DNA from: Castellaniella sp040276085
Lineage (GTDB): Bacteria > Pseudomonadota > Gammaproteobacteria > Burkholderiales > Burkholderiaceae_B
Assembly: GCF_040276085.1 (NCBI RefSeq)
Contig: NZ_JBELOK010000010.1
Location: 62,001 to 126,000, forward strand
Direction of reading: 5' to 3'
Length of the DNA stretch: 64,000 nucleotides
Positions 44,579-53,857 of the stretch are shown here, in pieces; within the stretch, counting starts at the first letter, position 1; every line of letters starts with the position of its first letter. A program made the position numbers and the translations under genes. Below the pieces are notes generated by a model. That model made no database searches. It was given only the letters and a program-made list of their open reading frames with translations, and was not told the DNA's origin.

Positions 44579-44997
44579 GTGCTGCAACACCTGCAACCAC
44601 ATTGCCTCCCATTCCCGCCAAACGCTATTTCACGATTGGCGAGGTCAGCGAACTTTGCGGGGTCAAACCGCATATCCTGCGCTATTGGGAGCAAGAATTC
44701 GCGCAGCTGAAACCGGTCAAGCGTCGCGGTAATCGTCGTTATTACCAGCACCACGAAGTCCTGCTTGTGCGCCGGATTCGTGATTTGCTCTACGAGCAGG
44801 GGTTTACGATTGCCGGTGCCCGCAACCGTCTGGGCGAGGGCCCCGACATGCCGCATGATCAGGATGCCGCTGTACGCCTGACAGGTGCCGAGCTTCAAGC
44901 GCTTAGGGCAGATCTTTCAGCGATCCGCGATCGCCTTGGCGAGGCACTCCAAGGCAGGCATCGGCCTGATCAGGCCGAAGGCCTGCTTAATTTGTAG
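44575..44997 (+). CDS. MerR family transcriptional regulator
   Basis: 140 residues from the ATG at 44575, overlapping the ihfA stop. Residues 24-95 are a MerR winged helix (YFTIGEVSELCGVKPHILRYW, RRGNRRYYQHHEV, LLYEQGFTIAGAR). The tail is short, with no effector cysteines, as in the small MerR proteins that always follow ihfA in these bacteria. The target is unknown. Its last 11 bases overlap the end of the convergent anti-sigma gene. Confidence 0.9.
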   Translation: MSAATPATTLPPIPAKRYFTIGEVSELCGVKPHILRYWEQEFAQLKPVKRRGNRRYYQHHEVLLVRRIRDLLYEQGFTIAGARNRLGEGPDMPHDQDAAVRLTGAELQALRADLSAIRDRLGEALQGRHRPDQAEGLLNL

Positions 44998-45460
44998 CAG
45001 GGCTTGCTTCCAGGTGCACTGTTTGCTGCACCTGGGTTTCGTCTGGCAGTGGTTTTAAGGCCGCCCACGTCAAAAATAGCAGCACGGCTACCGCCACAAT
45101 CAATCCCAGGGTTCGCCAGGCGCGCGGCTGTTTAAAGTAGTTTCTTGAGACGTGCGTCCTTGCAACTTCCGGGGGTTGCGCATCGGCAGCACCCGTATCA
45201 GGCTCCGCTGAAGCTGCTTGTGGGGGGCAGGGCTCCATGCCCAGGCTGGCTTCCAGCTGCGCAAGCACAGACGGCGGTGGCTGCGAGGCAGGCAGCGCGT
45301 CAACGATATCCAGAAAATAGGTTTCCCACTTGAGTGCGCGGGCAGCTGCAGCGTCGTCGCGTGCCAATCGTGCCTGGATCTCTTGCGTGTGTGGGCCCAT
45401 ATCCAGGCCCAGTACATATCGCGCAATTTCGTGATCAGAGTATGAGCGATGCGATTTCAT
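44987..45460 (-). CDS. Anti-sigma factor (RskA-like), short form
   Basis: 157 residues. The N-terminal part HEIARYVLGLDMGPHTQEIQARL...WETYF resembles the anti-sigma domain of RskA-type factors and lacks the zinc HxxxCxxC motif. One membrane helix follows (about 115-137, TLGLIVAVAVLLFLTWAAL) after a Pro/Ala linker. Only about 20 residues lie beyond it, so the usual large periplasmic sensor domain is missing. Its start overlaps the sigma gene stop by 4 bases, which supports a paired system. The evidence for the family is moderate. Confidence 0.65.
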   Translation of the reverse strand: MKSHRSYSDHEIARYVLGLDMGPHTQEIQARLARDDAAAARALKWETYFLDIVDALPASQPPPSVLAQLEASLGMEPCPPQAASAEPDTGAADAQPPEVARTHVSRNYFKQPRAWRTLGLIVAVAVLLFLTWAALKPLPDETQVQQTVHLEASPATN

Positions 45461-45984
45461 GCGTGAACCGCCTCGTCGATGTGGGTCAGGACGGTCTCGA
45501 TGGAGGCGTCGATATCCGGCTCGGAGCGATCGAGTTGATCGGCGATGCGGGCGGCATTGCCACCGTGTAGATAAGCGTATAACAGGGCATCCAGCTGGGG
45601 AGCCGGTAAGCTGGCCAGCACATGGCGCACGGCGCCGGACGGGCGTTCCGGGTGTAAGGACAGGGTGGGCAAGGGCAGCTGTTCGACACTGGTGTTGCCC
45701 TGTGCGCGCAACTGGCGTTGATGGTCGAGTGCGCGGTAACGCAAGATACTGTAGATCCAGGCCCGTGCGGTGCCGATACCAGCGCTGTAGCCAGCGGCAT
45801 TGTGCCAAATCAGTGTAAATGCCTCGAGCAGGACCGTATCGGCCAGCGCTTCATCTCCTAGCATAGCCAGGGCCAAAGCCCGCATGGCGCCGGCCTCTTG
45901 GTGGTACAACGCATGGAAAGCCGAACGATCGCCCTGGGCACACGCCAGAAGCTCACCCTCGTAGTCGAATACCGAAACAGTCAT
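45457..45984 (-). CDS. ECF-type RNA polymerase sigma factor
   Basis: 175 residues. Region 2 is recognisable (ALYHQEAGAMRALALAMLGDEALADTVLLEAF, then TARAWIYSILRYRALDHQR). Region 4 is weak: the helix-turn-helix stretch GNAARIADQLDRSEPDIDASIETVL departs from the usual pattern. Such factors direct transcription of an envelope or stress regulon and are held by their membrane anti-sigma partner, here the next gene. No target promoter could be identified. Confidence 0.7.
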   Translation of the reverse strand: MTVSVFDYEGELLACAQGDRSAFHALYHQEAGAMRALALAMLGDEALADTVLLEAFTLIWHNAAGYSAGIGTARAWIYSILRYRALDHQRQLRAQGNTSVEQLPLPTLSLHPERPSGAVRHVLASLPAPQLDALLYAYLHGGNAARIADQLDRSEPDIDASIETVLTHIDEAVHA

Positions 45985-46098
45985 ACAATCTCTCCGGCTT
46001 GGCCGGGTTTTCCTTGATGCGCTCTATTGTATGCGCTGCAACCCTGGCGGCCCATTGGGCGCCGCCACAACTTGTCACCTACATTTTCGGGACGTTTC

Positions 46099-47949
46099 AT
46101 GCGTTTCTCTCATACCGGCCCTGCGCCTGCGCGGCGCGACGACTGGCAGACCCTCAAGAACCTCTGGCCGTATGTCTGGGCCTTCCGGGGCCGGGTCATC
46201 TTGGCGTTTTCCTGTTTGATCATTGCCAAGCTGGCCAATGTCACCACACCTATCTATCTTAAAGACTTGATTGATGGTCTTGGGGCTCCGGCCTCCGTAT
46301 TGGCGGTGCCGGTCGCTGCCTTGGTGGGTTATGGCCTGGCACGTCTCATGACAGGTGTGTTTGGCGAGTTGCGCGACGCCTTGTTTGCGCGGGTGACTCA
46401 GGGGGCTATTCAGCAGGTAGCCAGCCAGCTGTTCCGGCATCTCTTGTCGCTTTCCTTGCGTTTTCACATGGGGCGTCGTACTGGCGGGCTGACTCGTGAT
46501 ATCGAGCGTGGCACCAAGGGAATTGGTTTTCTGCTGAACTTCACGGTCTTCAATATCCTGCCGACACTACTGGAGATTGCCATGGTGACGGGCGTGCTGC
46601 TCTGGCGCTACGACTGGGTGTTAGCCGCCCTGACGCTGGCCACCATTGCCGCCTATGTATTGTTTACCTTGCGTGTAACCGAGCGGCGCATGGTTTACCG
46701 GCGCACGATGAACACCCTGGACAGCCAGGCCAACGGCAAGGCCGTCGATGCGCTGCTGAACTATGAAACCGTCAAATATTTTGGCAACGAAGGCTACGAA
46801 AGCGGCCGCTACGACCACGATATGCGCAGTTGGGTGGATTCTGCCGTGCGCAACCAGGTGTCGCTTAATTTGTTGAACATGGGCCAGGGCTTGATCATTA
46901 CCGTTGGCATGACGGCCTTGCTGTGGCAGTCGGCGCTGAGGGTGGTGCAGGGCAGCATGACCGTTGGCGATGTCGTGCTGGTGTCTGCGTACCTTACTCA
47001 ACTGTATGCCCCGCTTAATTTCCTGGGCTTTGTTTATCGCGAGATCAAGCATGCGCTGGCGGATATGGAACGCATGTTCGAGCTCATGGCGCACCACCAG
47101 GAAGTCGCAGATCGTCCAGGCGCAAAGACATTGCAGACGCGCCAGGCAAGCGTCACCTTCGAATCGGTCGATTTTGGCTACCAGGCGGATCGGCAGATCT
47201 TGCATGGTGTGGATTTTGAGGTGCCGGCGGGCGGATCCCTGGCTGTTGTGGGTGCGTCCGGGGCGGGCAAATCAACGTTGTCCCGCTTGCTGTTCCGCTT
47301 CTATGATCCCACCGGAGGGGCCGTGCGCATCAACGGATACGATATCCGTGATTACACCCAGGACAGCTTGCGTGCACATATTGGCATTGTGCCCCAGGAC
47401 ACTGTGCTGTTTAACGACACCATCGGCTACAACATTGCCTATGGCCGTACTGGTGCCAGTCAGGATGAGGTGGTGGCTGCAGCACAGGCGGCGCACATCC
47501 ATGATTTTGTTACCTCGTTGCCGCAAGGTTACGACACGCAGGTGGGCGAACGCGGCCTGAAACTCTCGGGGGGTGAAAAGCAGCGGGTGGCGATTGCCCG
47601 GGCCTTGCTGAAGTCGCCCCCCATTCTGGTGTTTGACGAGGCCACCAGTGCCCTGGACACCCGAACCGAGCGGGCCATCCAGGAACAACTGAACCGCATT
47701 GCCGAAGGCCGCACGACGATCATCATTGCTCACCGCTTGTCCACGATTGTCCATGCCGACCTGATTTTGGTGCTTGATGCGGGTCGGGTGATAGAGCAGG
47801 GTACGCATGCGCAATTGCTTGCGCAAAACGGCCGGTATGCCCGGATGTGGGCGTTGCAGCAATCCCGCACACAAGAGGGCACCTTATCGGCTGAAGCGTC
47901 TGGCATGCCAGCGCCTGCGGCGGCCGTGGATGGGCCCGATCGCAATTAG
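46099..47949 (+). CDS. Atm1-type ABC transporter (fused membrane and ATPase domains)
   Basis: 616 residues from the ATG at 46099 (GGGA 8 bases before); longer in-frame starts are unlikely. Residues 1-330 carry six membrane helices of the exporter type 1 fold, with the Atm1-like DALLNYETVKYFGNE. The ATPase follows, with Walker A GASGAGKSTL, signature LSGGEKQR and LVFDEATSALD. Bacterial and mitochondrial Atm1 relatives export glutathione-linked sulfur or metal compounds. Its position directly before the suf locus fits an iron-sulfur or heavy-metal role. Confidence 0.85.
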   Translation: MRFSHTGPAPARRDDWQTLKNLWPYVWAFRGRVILAFSCLIIAKLANVTTPIYLKDLIDGLGAPASVLAVPVAALVGYGLARLMTGVFGELRDALFARVTQGAIQQVASQLFRHLLSLSLRFHMGRRTGGLTRDIERGTKGIGFLLNFTVFNILPTLLEIAMVTGVLLWRYDWVLAALTLATIAAYVLFTLRVTERRMVYRRTMNTLDSQANGKAVDALLNYETVKYFGNEGYESGRYDHDMRSWVDSAVRNQVSLNLLNMGQGLIITVGMTALLWQSALRVVQGSMTVGDVVLVSAYLTQLYAPLNFLGFVYREIKHALADMERMFELMAHHQEVADRPGAKTLQTRQASVTFESVDFGYQADRQILHGVDFEVPAGGSLAVVGASGAGKSTLSRLLFRFYDPTGGAVRINGYDIRDYTQDSLRAHIGIVPQDTVLFNDTIGYNIAYGRTGASQDEVVAAAQAAHIHDFVTSLPQGYDTQVGERGLKLSGGEKQRVAIARALLKSPPILVFDEATSALDTRTERAIQEQLNRIAEGRTTIIIAHRLSTIVHADLILVLDAGRVIEQGTHAQLLAQNGRYARMWALQQSRTQEGTLSAEASGMPAPAAAVDGPDRN

Positions 47950-47952
47950 GGT

Positions 47953-47982
47953 TTGACCTAAACCGTACCAAAGTAGTACTAT
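47953..47982 (+). promoter_or_regulatory. Promoter of the suf operon with a candidate operator
   Basis: TTGACC (47953-47958), an 18-base spacer and TACTAT (47977-47982) stand 33 bases before the Rrf2 regulator. The palindrome TAGTACTA (47974-47981) overlaps the -10 element, and a second GTAC lies at 47965, so this is a likely site for self-repression by the regulator. Confidence 0.65.
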
Positions 47983-48014
47983 TTTATTTCCTGAATTCTT
48001 CCCTGGAACAGCCG

Positions 48015-48512
48015 ATGCTGCGGATCAGCAAAATCGTCGATTACGGAATCCTTGTGCTGACGCATATGGCTCTCCAGCCGACGCATGTTTGCAGTGCAGC
48101 GGAGCTTGCTTCCGGCTTGGGCCTGGGGCAGCCGGTCGTCAGTAAAGTGCTCAAACTTTTGGCGCAACACCGTCTGGTTACCAGTACCCGTGGGGCGCAT
48201 GGCGGTTATCGCCTCGAGCGCGATGCCGAGCAGATCTCGGTGGCAGAAATCATTGATGCGCTTGAGGATCAGCCGTTTGGCCTGACCGAGTGTACTGCAA
48301 TGCCCGGCGCCTGCAGCGTCGAAAGTGGTTGCCATATTCGTACCCACTGGCAGCGGATCAATCTGATTGTGCGCCGCACCCTCGAATCCGTTACGTTGGC
48401 CGACATGCTCAGCGACACGTCGGCCGTGCCCGTATCCGTGGCACCGGTTGCATCTGTCGCAGCCCCTGCACGGCCCATCCCGAATACCCCGAACTGGAGT
48501 CTGTCCAAATGA
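48015..48512 (+). CDS. Rrf2 family SUF-system regulator (IscR-like)
   Basis: 165 residues. The winged helix is at 1-80 (MLRISKIVDYGILVLTHMA, VSKVLKLLAQHRLV, RGAHGGYRL). Cysteines C93, C100 and C106 have the spacing expected of an iron-sulfur cluster site in IscR-like proteins. The last 35 residues are Val/Pro/Ala-rich and probably disordered. It should sense cluster supply and control the operon it heads. The stop overlaps the sufB start by 4 bases. Confidence 0.9.
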   Translation: MLRISKIVDYGILVLTHMALQPTHVCSAAELASGLGLGQPVVSKVLKLLAQHRLVTSTRGAHGGYRLERDAEQISVAEIIDALEDQPFGLTECTAMPGACSVESGCHIRTHWQRINLIVRRTLESVTLADMLSDTSAVPVSVAPVASVAAPARPIPNTPNWSLSK

Positions 48513-49957
48513 GTACTGTCAACGACAAGCTCGATACCTTCCTTGATCGCGAGTATGACGCCGGCTTTGTCACCGAGATCGAATCCGAGACTTTTCCAAA
48601 AGGTCTGGATGAGGATGTGATCCGTCGCCTGTCAGCGGTAAAGCGTGAGCCCGAATTCATGCTGGAGTGGCGGCTGAAGGCCTATCGCGAGTGGCTGAAA
48701 ATGCCTCGGCCAAACTGGGCCAAGGTTAATTTCCCGCAGCCCGACTTCCAGGACATCAGTTATTTCTCGGCGCCAAAATCCAAAAAAGACGGGCCCAAGA
48801 GCCTGGATGAGGTGGATCCCGAGTTGCTCAAAACCTACGAGAAATTGGGCGTACCGCTGCATGAGCGCGCCAAGCTGGCTGGCGTGGCTGTAGACGCGGT
48901 GTTTGATTCCGTCTCTGTGGCCACGACATTTCGCAAGCAGCTGGCCGATGTCGGGATTATTTTCTGTTCCTTTTCCGAAGCGGTGCGCTCGCACCCCGAT
49001 CTGGTGCAGAAATACATGGGCTCTGTGGTTCCGCCGGGTGATAATTTTTATGCGGCACTCAACTCGGCCGTGTTTTCGGATGGCTCGTTTGTCTATATTC
49101 CCAAGGGTGTCAAATGCCCCATGGAGCTGTCCACGTACTTCCGCATCAACAACGCCGATACCGGCCAGTTTGAACGTACGCTGATTATCGCCGACGAAGG
49201 TGCGATCGTCAGTTATCTCGAAGGCTGTACTGCCCCAATGCGCGATGAAAACCAGCTGCACGCGGCTGTGGTCGAGCTTGTCGCACTCGAAGACGCACGC
49301 ATCAAGTACTCAACCGTGCAAAACTGGTATCCGGGCGACGAGAACGGTGTGGGCGGCATCTACAACTTTGTCACCAAACGGGGTGATTGCCGGGGCGCGC
49401 GGTCGCGTATTTCCTGGACTCAGGTAGAAACCGGTTCTGCGATTACCTGGAAATATCCCAGCGTGATCCTGCGGGGTGATGACTCCACCGGCGAGTTTTA
49501 CTCTGTCGCTTTGTCCAATCACTACCAGCAGGCCGACACGGGCACCAAAATGGTGCACATGGGGCGCAATACCCGCAGCACCATCATCTCCAAGGGGATT
49601 TCGGCCGGACACGGAAGCAATACCTTCCGCGGTCTGGTGCGCATGACGCCCAAAGCCGAAAACGCGCGTAATTACACGCAGTGTGATTCGCTGCTGATTG
49701 GCAAGGAATGCGCAGCGCATACGTTTCCCACCATCGAGGTACAAAACCCCAGCGCCAGTGTCGAACACGAAGCAACCGCCTCGCGCATTGCAGAAGACCA
49801 GTTGTTTTATGCCATGCAACGCGGCCTTTCAGCCGAAGATGCGGTATCAATGATTGTTAACGGCTTCTGCAAAGAAGTTTTCAAAGAATTGCCCATGGAA
49901 TTCGCAGTCGAAGCACAAAACCTGCTTGGCGTGAGTCTGGAAGGCAGCGTCGGTTAA
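48509..49957 (+). CDS. sufB: Fe-S cluster assembly scaffold SufB
   Basis: 482 residues, standard length, from the ATG at 48509 overlapping the regulator stop. Hallmarks include IIFCSFSEAVRSHPDLVQKYMG, PKGVKCPMELSTYFRIN, EGCTAPM with the cluster cysteine and MGRNTRSTIISKG in the beta helix, and the C-terminal SVEHEATASRIAEDQLFY. SufB forms the SufBC2D scaffold on which clusters are built. Confidence 0.96.
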   Translation: MSTVNDKLDTFLDREYDAGFVTEIESETFPKGLDEDVIRRLSAVKREPEFMLEWRLKAYREWLKMPRPNWAKVNFPQPDFQDISYFSAPKSKKDGPKSLDEVDPELLKTYEKLGVPLHERAKLAGVAVDAVFDSVSVATTFRKQLADVGIIFCSFSEAVRSHPDLVQKYMGSVVPPGDNFYAALNSAVFSDGSFVYIPKGVKCPMELSTYFRINNADTGQFERTLIIADEGAIVSYLEGCTAPMRDENQLHAAVVELVALEDARIKYSTVQNWYPGDENGVGGIYNFVTKRGDCRGARSRISWTQVETGSAITWKYPSVILRGDDSTGEFYSVALSNHYQQADTGTKMVHMGRNTRSTIISKGISAGHGSNTFRGLVRMTPKAENARNYTQCDSLLIGKECAAHTFPTIEVQNPSASVEHEATASRIAEDQLFYAMQRGLSAEDAVSMIVNGFCKEVFKELPMEFAVEAQNLLGVSLEGSVG

Positions 49958-49968
49958 GGAGTCCACTC

Positions 49969-50790
49969 ATGCTGAAAATCAACGATTTGCACGCCTCTAT
50001 CGAGGACAAAGAAATTCTGCGCGGCCTCAGCCTGGAGATCAATCCAGGAGAAGTGCATGCGATCATGGGGCCCAACGGGGCAGGCAAAAGCACGCTGTCG
50101 CAGGTGCTGACAGGGCGCGACGACTACAAAGTAACCAGTGGCACCGTACAGTTTGAGGGTCAGGACCTGCTTGAGCTGCCGGTAGAAGAACGCGCCCGTG
50201 CCGGGATTTTCCTGGCGTTCCAGTACCCGATAGAGATCCCGGGTGTCTCCAATGCCTATTTTTTGCGTGCTGCGGTCAATGCGGCGCACCGTCATCGTGG
50301 CTTGCCAGAACTCGACGCCATGGATTTCGTCAAGCGTGCCAAGGCCGAGATGAAGCAGGTGGGGATGCGCGACGAGTTCCTCTATCGCTCGGTAAACGAA
50401 GGGTTTTCGGGTGGCGAGAAAAAGCGCAATGAAGTGCTGCAGATGGCCTTGCTCGAGCCCAAGCTGGCTATTCTCGACGAAACGGATTCCGGTCTTGATA
50501 TCGACGCCCTGAAAACGGTGGCAGATGGCGTCAATCGTCTGCGTTCCCCCGAGCGCGCCATGATCGTCATCACGCACTATCAGCGCTTGCTGGATTACAT
50601 CGTGCCCGATTTCGTCCACGTGCTTGCCCATGGCAAGATCGTGCGCTCGGGCGGCCGCGAGCTTGCCCTTGAGCTCGAAGCGAAAGGTTATGGCTGGATT
50701 GAAGGGGTTAACGAGACCCCCACTAAACGGCCGCTCAAGGCAGCAGACGACGGCAAGAAGATCGGTGTAAAACCAGGGGCACGGTCATGA
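49969..50790 (+). CDS. sufC: Fe-S assembly ATPase SufC
   Basis: A 273-residue ABC-type ATPase with Walker A GPNGAGKSTL, FLAFQYPIEIPGV (SufC-specific), signature FSGGEKKRNEV and Walker B LAILDETDSGLDIDA. A lysine-rich tail of about 20 residues beyond WIEGV makes it slightly longer than usual. It drives shape changes of SufB and SufD. AAGGAG precedes the ATG. It overlaps sufD by 4 bases. Confidence 0.96.
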   Translation: MLKINDLHASIEDKEILRGLSLEINPGEVHAIMGPNGAGKSTLSQVLTGRDDYKVTSGTVQFEGQDLLELPVEERARAGIFLAFQYPIEIPGVSNAYFLRAAVNAAHRHRGLPELDAMDFVKRAKAEMKQVGMRDEFLYRSVNEGFSGGEKKRNEVLQMALLEPKLAILDETDSGLDIDALKTVADGVNRLRSPERAMIVITHYQRLLDYIVPDFVHVLAHGKIVRSGGRELALELEAKGYGWIEGVNETPTKRPLKAADDGKKIGVKPGARS

Positions 50791-52094
50791 GCACAGACCT
50801 GCAGCCGTGGGCCGATACGTTCGGCCGGCGCGCGGGTCAGTTGCCCGGCGCGCAGATCCCCTGGCTGGCAGCGTTGCGTCAGCAATCGCTTGATCGTTTT
50901 CTCGCAGAGGGCTGGCCGACACCCAAAATCGAGGCATGGCGTCATACCTCTCTGTCACCATTGGCTGCTGCCAGCTTTACAGATGGCAGTGCCCAACCCG
51001 TTGATCAGCAGATTGCCGCATTGAAGGCCGGTGATGCCGGCCATTGGCTGGTGTTTGTGGATGGCGTATTTAATGCGCAAGCCTCTGATATTGGCGATTT
51101 GCCCGCTGGTGCGGTGGTACTGCCTTTGTCCCAGGCCTGGGCTGTACATGCCGAGGCTATCCAGCAGGCTTATGGTCAGGCTGAAGACGGCCACAGTACC
51201 AGCGCCCTGAACCTTGCGCTGGCCGGTGATGGTGCGTTCATCCAGCTGGGTCGCGGCGTTGCCCTCGAGACCCCCATCCATATTGTCTGTGTGGCGGCAT
51301 CGCCACAGGCGGCACATTTCTTGCGTCATTTGGTTCATGCACAGGCAGGCGCACAAGCCACCGTCGTAGAACACTATATTGGCGCACCCGATGCCAGCAA
51401 TTTCCATCATGCCAGCACGCGCCTGACACTGGATCAGGATGCCAGGATCACCCATCTCAAGCTGCAGCAAGAATCTGAAAAAGCCTGGCATCTGGGCGAG
51501 ATCGATGCCTGGCAGTCTCGTGGTTCTTATTTTGCCTCGCACTCGGTGTCTCTGGGAGCCCGTCTGGCGCGTCATGATATCGCCACACACTTTACCGACG
51601 AGCGCTGTGAAACCCTGTTCAATGGCCTGTATTACGTCAATCAGCGCCGCCACGTCGATCATCACACCCTGATCGGCCATGAGCGGCCGCGTTGTGTCAG
51701 CCACGAAACCTACCGGGGGATCCTGGCAGATACATCTCACGGGGTATTTAGTGGCCGCATTTTGGTGGCGCCGGGTGCTGATGGTACCGATGCCATCCAG
51801 CGTAACGACAGTTTGTTGCTGTCACGCCTGGCCAAGTCGGATTCCAGGCCAGAGCTTGAAATCTACGCCGATGACGTCAAGTGTGCCCATGGTGCCACAG
51901 TGGGGCAGATCGACGCGGACAGCCTGTTTTACTTGCGCTCGCGAGGTCTGGATGAAGCACATGCGCGCGATATCCTTACCTATGCGTTTGCTGCGGCCAG
52001 CGTGGCGCGCATCGAAGCGCAGCCTCTGCGACAGCGGGTCGAGCAAGCCATACGCAGGCTGTTGCCTGGCGGTCAGATGCTGGAGGCAGCATGA
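50787..52094 (+). CDS. sufD: Fe-S assembly protein SufD
   Basis: A 435-residue SufB paralogue. The C-terminal half has the shared SufBD helix: VDHHTLIGHERPRCVSHETYRG, VFSGRILVAPGADGTDAIQRN, EIYADDVKCAHGATVGQID and LFYLRSRGLDE. The histidine in KCAHGATVG corresponds to the site needed for iron entry in E. coli SufD. It overlaps both neighbours by 4 bases, so the operon is tightly coupled. Confidence 0.95.
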   Translation: MSTDLQPWADTFGRRAGQLPGAQIPWLAALRQQSLDRFLAEGWPTPKIEAWRHTSLSPLAAASFTDGSAQPVDQQIAALKAGDAGHWLVFVDGVFNAQASDIGDLPAGAVVLPLSQAWAVHAEAIQQAYGQAEDGHSTSALNLALAGDGAFIQLGRGVALETPIHIVCVAASPQAAHFLRHLVHAQAGAQATVVEHYIGAPDASNFHHASTRLTLDQDARITHLKLQQESEKAWHLGEIDAWQSRGSYFASHSVSLGARLARHDIATHFTDERCETLFNGLYYVNQRRHVDHHTLIGHERPRCVSHETYRGILADTSHGVFSGRILVAPGADGTDAIQRNDSLLLSRLAKSDSRPELEIYADDVKCAHGATVGQIDADSLFYLRSRGLDEAHARDILTYAFAAASVARIEAQPLRQRVEQAIRRLLPGGQMLEAA

Positions 52095-53377
52095 ACGCAC
52101 CCCTGAACTCATCTGTCACGCAGCGCCTTGCTTCGGCGGATGGCACCGACTTGAGCCTCGTGCTGGATGGTCGTGTCCTGGCGGAGGATTTTCCAATCCT
52201 GGCGCAAGCCGTGCGTAAACGTCGTTTGGCTTATCTGGATAATGGCGCCACCACGCAAAAGCCACAGGTAGTGATTGATGCCTTGAGCCAGTTTTATACC
52301 CACTCCAATGCCAATATTCACCGGGGTGTGCATTGGCTCTCGCAGCATTCAACCGATCTTTACGAGCAGGCACGCACGCAAGTGCAGCGCTTGCTGAATG
52401 CTCCCGATAGCCAGGACATCATTTATGTGCGCGGCACCACAGAGGCCATCAATCTGGTGGCTCAAACGTGGGGTCAGTCGATCCAGGCAGGGGATGAGAT
52501 CCTGGTCACCGGGATGGAGCATCACTCCAATATTGTCCCGTGGCAACTGCTCTGTGCCAGAACCGGCGCCACTTTGCGCCATGCCCGCATTACCGATACG
52601 GGCGAACTGGACATCGCGGATTTCAAGGCGCAGCTCAACAGCCGCACCCGGTTGGTGGGGATTGCCCACGTATCCAATGCCTTGGGAACCATCAATCCGG
52701 TCGCCGATCTTGTGCGTCTGGCGCACGAGGCCGGTGCACTGGCTTTGGTGGATGGTGCACAGGCGGTGGCCCATGGCTCGGTGGATGTACAGGCGCTGGA
52801 TTGTGATTTCTATGCCTTCTCGGGCCACAAGATTTATGGTCCTACCGGTATTGGCGCCTTGTATGTCCGGGCATCGATTTTAAAAGATCTGCCGCCTTGG
52901 CAAGGGGGTGGAGACATGATCCGCACTGTCAGCTTTGAGGGCAGTACCTGGGCAACCGGCCCCCAACGCTTCGAGGCGGGTACGCCCCATATTGCCGGAG
53001 CCGTCGGCCTGGGTGCAGCCATCCAGTACGTGATGGATACTGGTCTGGACACCATTGCAGCACATGAATCCGCCTTGTTGGCGCGAGCCACCGAGGCCAT
53101 GCAGGAGATCGAAGGGGTGCGCCTGATCGGTACGGCCGCACACAAAGCAGGGATTTTGTCGTTCCTGGTGGATGGCATTCATCCGCACGATCTTGGCACC
53201 ATTCTGGATACGGATGGTGTTGCCATCCGGGCGGGTCACCATTGTGCCATGCCGCTCATGTCGCATTTCGGGATCCCGGGGACGGCGCGTGCGTCTTTTG
53301 CGCTATATAACAATTTGCAGGACGTCGACGCCCTTGTGGCCGGCGTTCGCAAGGCTCAGAAACTGTTTGGGGTGTAA
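52091..53377 (+). CDS. sufS: Cysteine desulfurase SufS
   Basis: A 428-residue group II desulfurase. The PLP lysine is K247 in FSGHKIYGP, and the persulfide cysteine is C385 in RAGHHCAMPLM on a short rigid loop. It takes sulfur from cysteine for cluster building. SufU just downstream is the likely sulfur acceptor, since no sufE is present. The first 35 residues precede the usual SufS start and lack similarity. Confidence 0.95.
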   Translation: MNAPLNSSVTQRLASADGTDLSLVLDGRVLAEDFPILAQAVRKRRLAYLDNGATTQKPQVVIDALSQFYTHSNANIHRGVHWLSQHSTDLYEQARTQVQRLLNAPDSQDIIYVRGTTEAINLVAQTWGQSIQAGDEILVTGMEHHSNIVPWQLLCARTGATLRHARITDTGELDIADFKAQLNSRTRLVGIAHVSNALGTINPVADLVRLAHEAGALALVDGAQAVAHGSVDVQALDCDFYAFSGHKIYGPTGIGALYVRASILKDLPPWQGGGDMIRTVSFEGSTWATGPQRFEAGTPHIAGAVGLGAAIQYVMDTGLDTIAAHESALLARATEAMQEIEGVRLIGTAAHKAGILSFLVDGIHPHDLGTILDTDGVAIRAGHHCAMPLMSHFGIPGTARASFALYNNLQDVDALVAGVRKAQKLFGV

Positions 53378-53381
53378 TTGC

Positions 53382-53834
53382 ATGAGAGATAACGACGACG
53401 GCCTGCGCGATCTCTACCAGGAAGTCATCTTCGACCACAATCGCAATCCGCGCAATTTCCATGCGCTGGAGGGTGCCTCTCACCAGGCGGACGGTCATAA
53501 CCCTTTGTGTGGTGACCAGCTCACCGTCTATGCGCGACTGGATGGCGATGTCGTACAAGAGGTCAGTTTCATCGGCCACGGCTGTGCCATCTCCACGGCA
53601 TCCGCGTCGCTGATGACCGAGGCGGTGCGGGGCATGCGGGTGGATGAGGTTGAAGTGCTTTTCAAAAACATCCACGCCATGCTTACAGAGGCACATCCTG
53701 ACGCCGATTTGGGCAAGCTTGAAGTCTTGTCCGGGGTGCGTGAGTTTCCGTCCCGGGTCAAGTGCGCCACCCTGGCATGGCATACCCTGCATAACGCCAT
53801 TATGCAGGCACAGGCTACGGCAATAACCGAATAA
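53382..53834 (+). CDS. sufU: SufU-type Fe-S assembly sulfur acceptor (IscU fold)
   Basis: 150 residues from the ATG at 53382, four bases after sufS. The zinc or cluster ligands are C43 and D45 (PLCGD), C68 (GHGCAIS) and C128 (RVKCATLAW). The longer insert around residues 98-118 marks SufU rather than IscU. SufU accepts sulfur from SufS through a zinc-ligand swap in Gram-positive bacteria, and the same is likely here. Confidence 0.93.
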   Translation: MRDNDDGLRDLYQEVIFDHNRNPRNFHALEGASHQADGHNPLCGDQLTVYARLDGDVVQEVSFIGHGCAISTASASLMTEAVRGMRVDEVEVLFKNIHAMLTEAHPDADLGKLEVLSGVREFPSRVKCATLAWHTLHNAIMQAQATAITE

Positions 53835-53857
53835 CGCGATGAACCAGAGGTAACATC

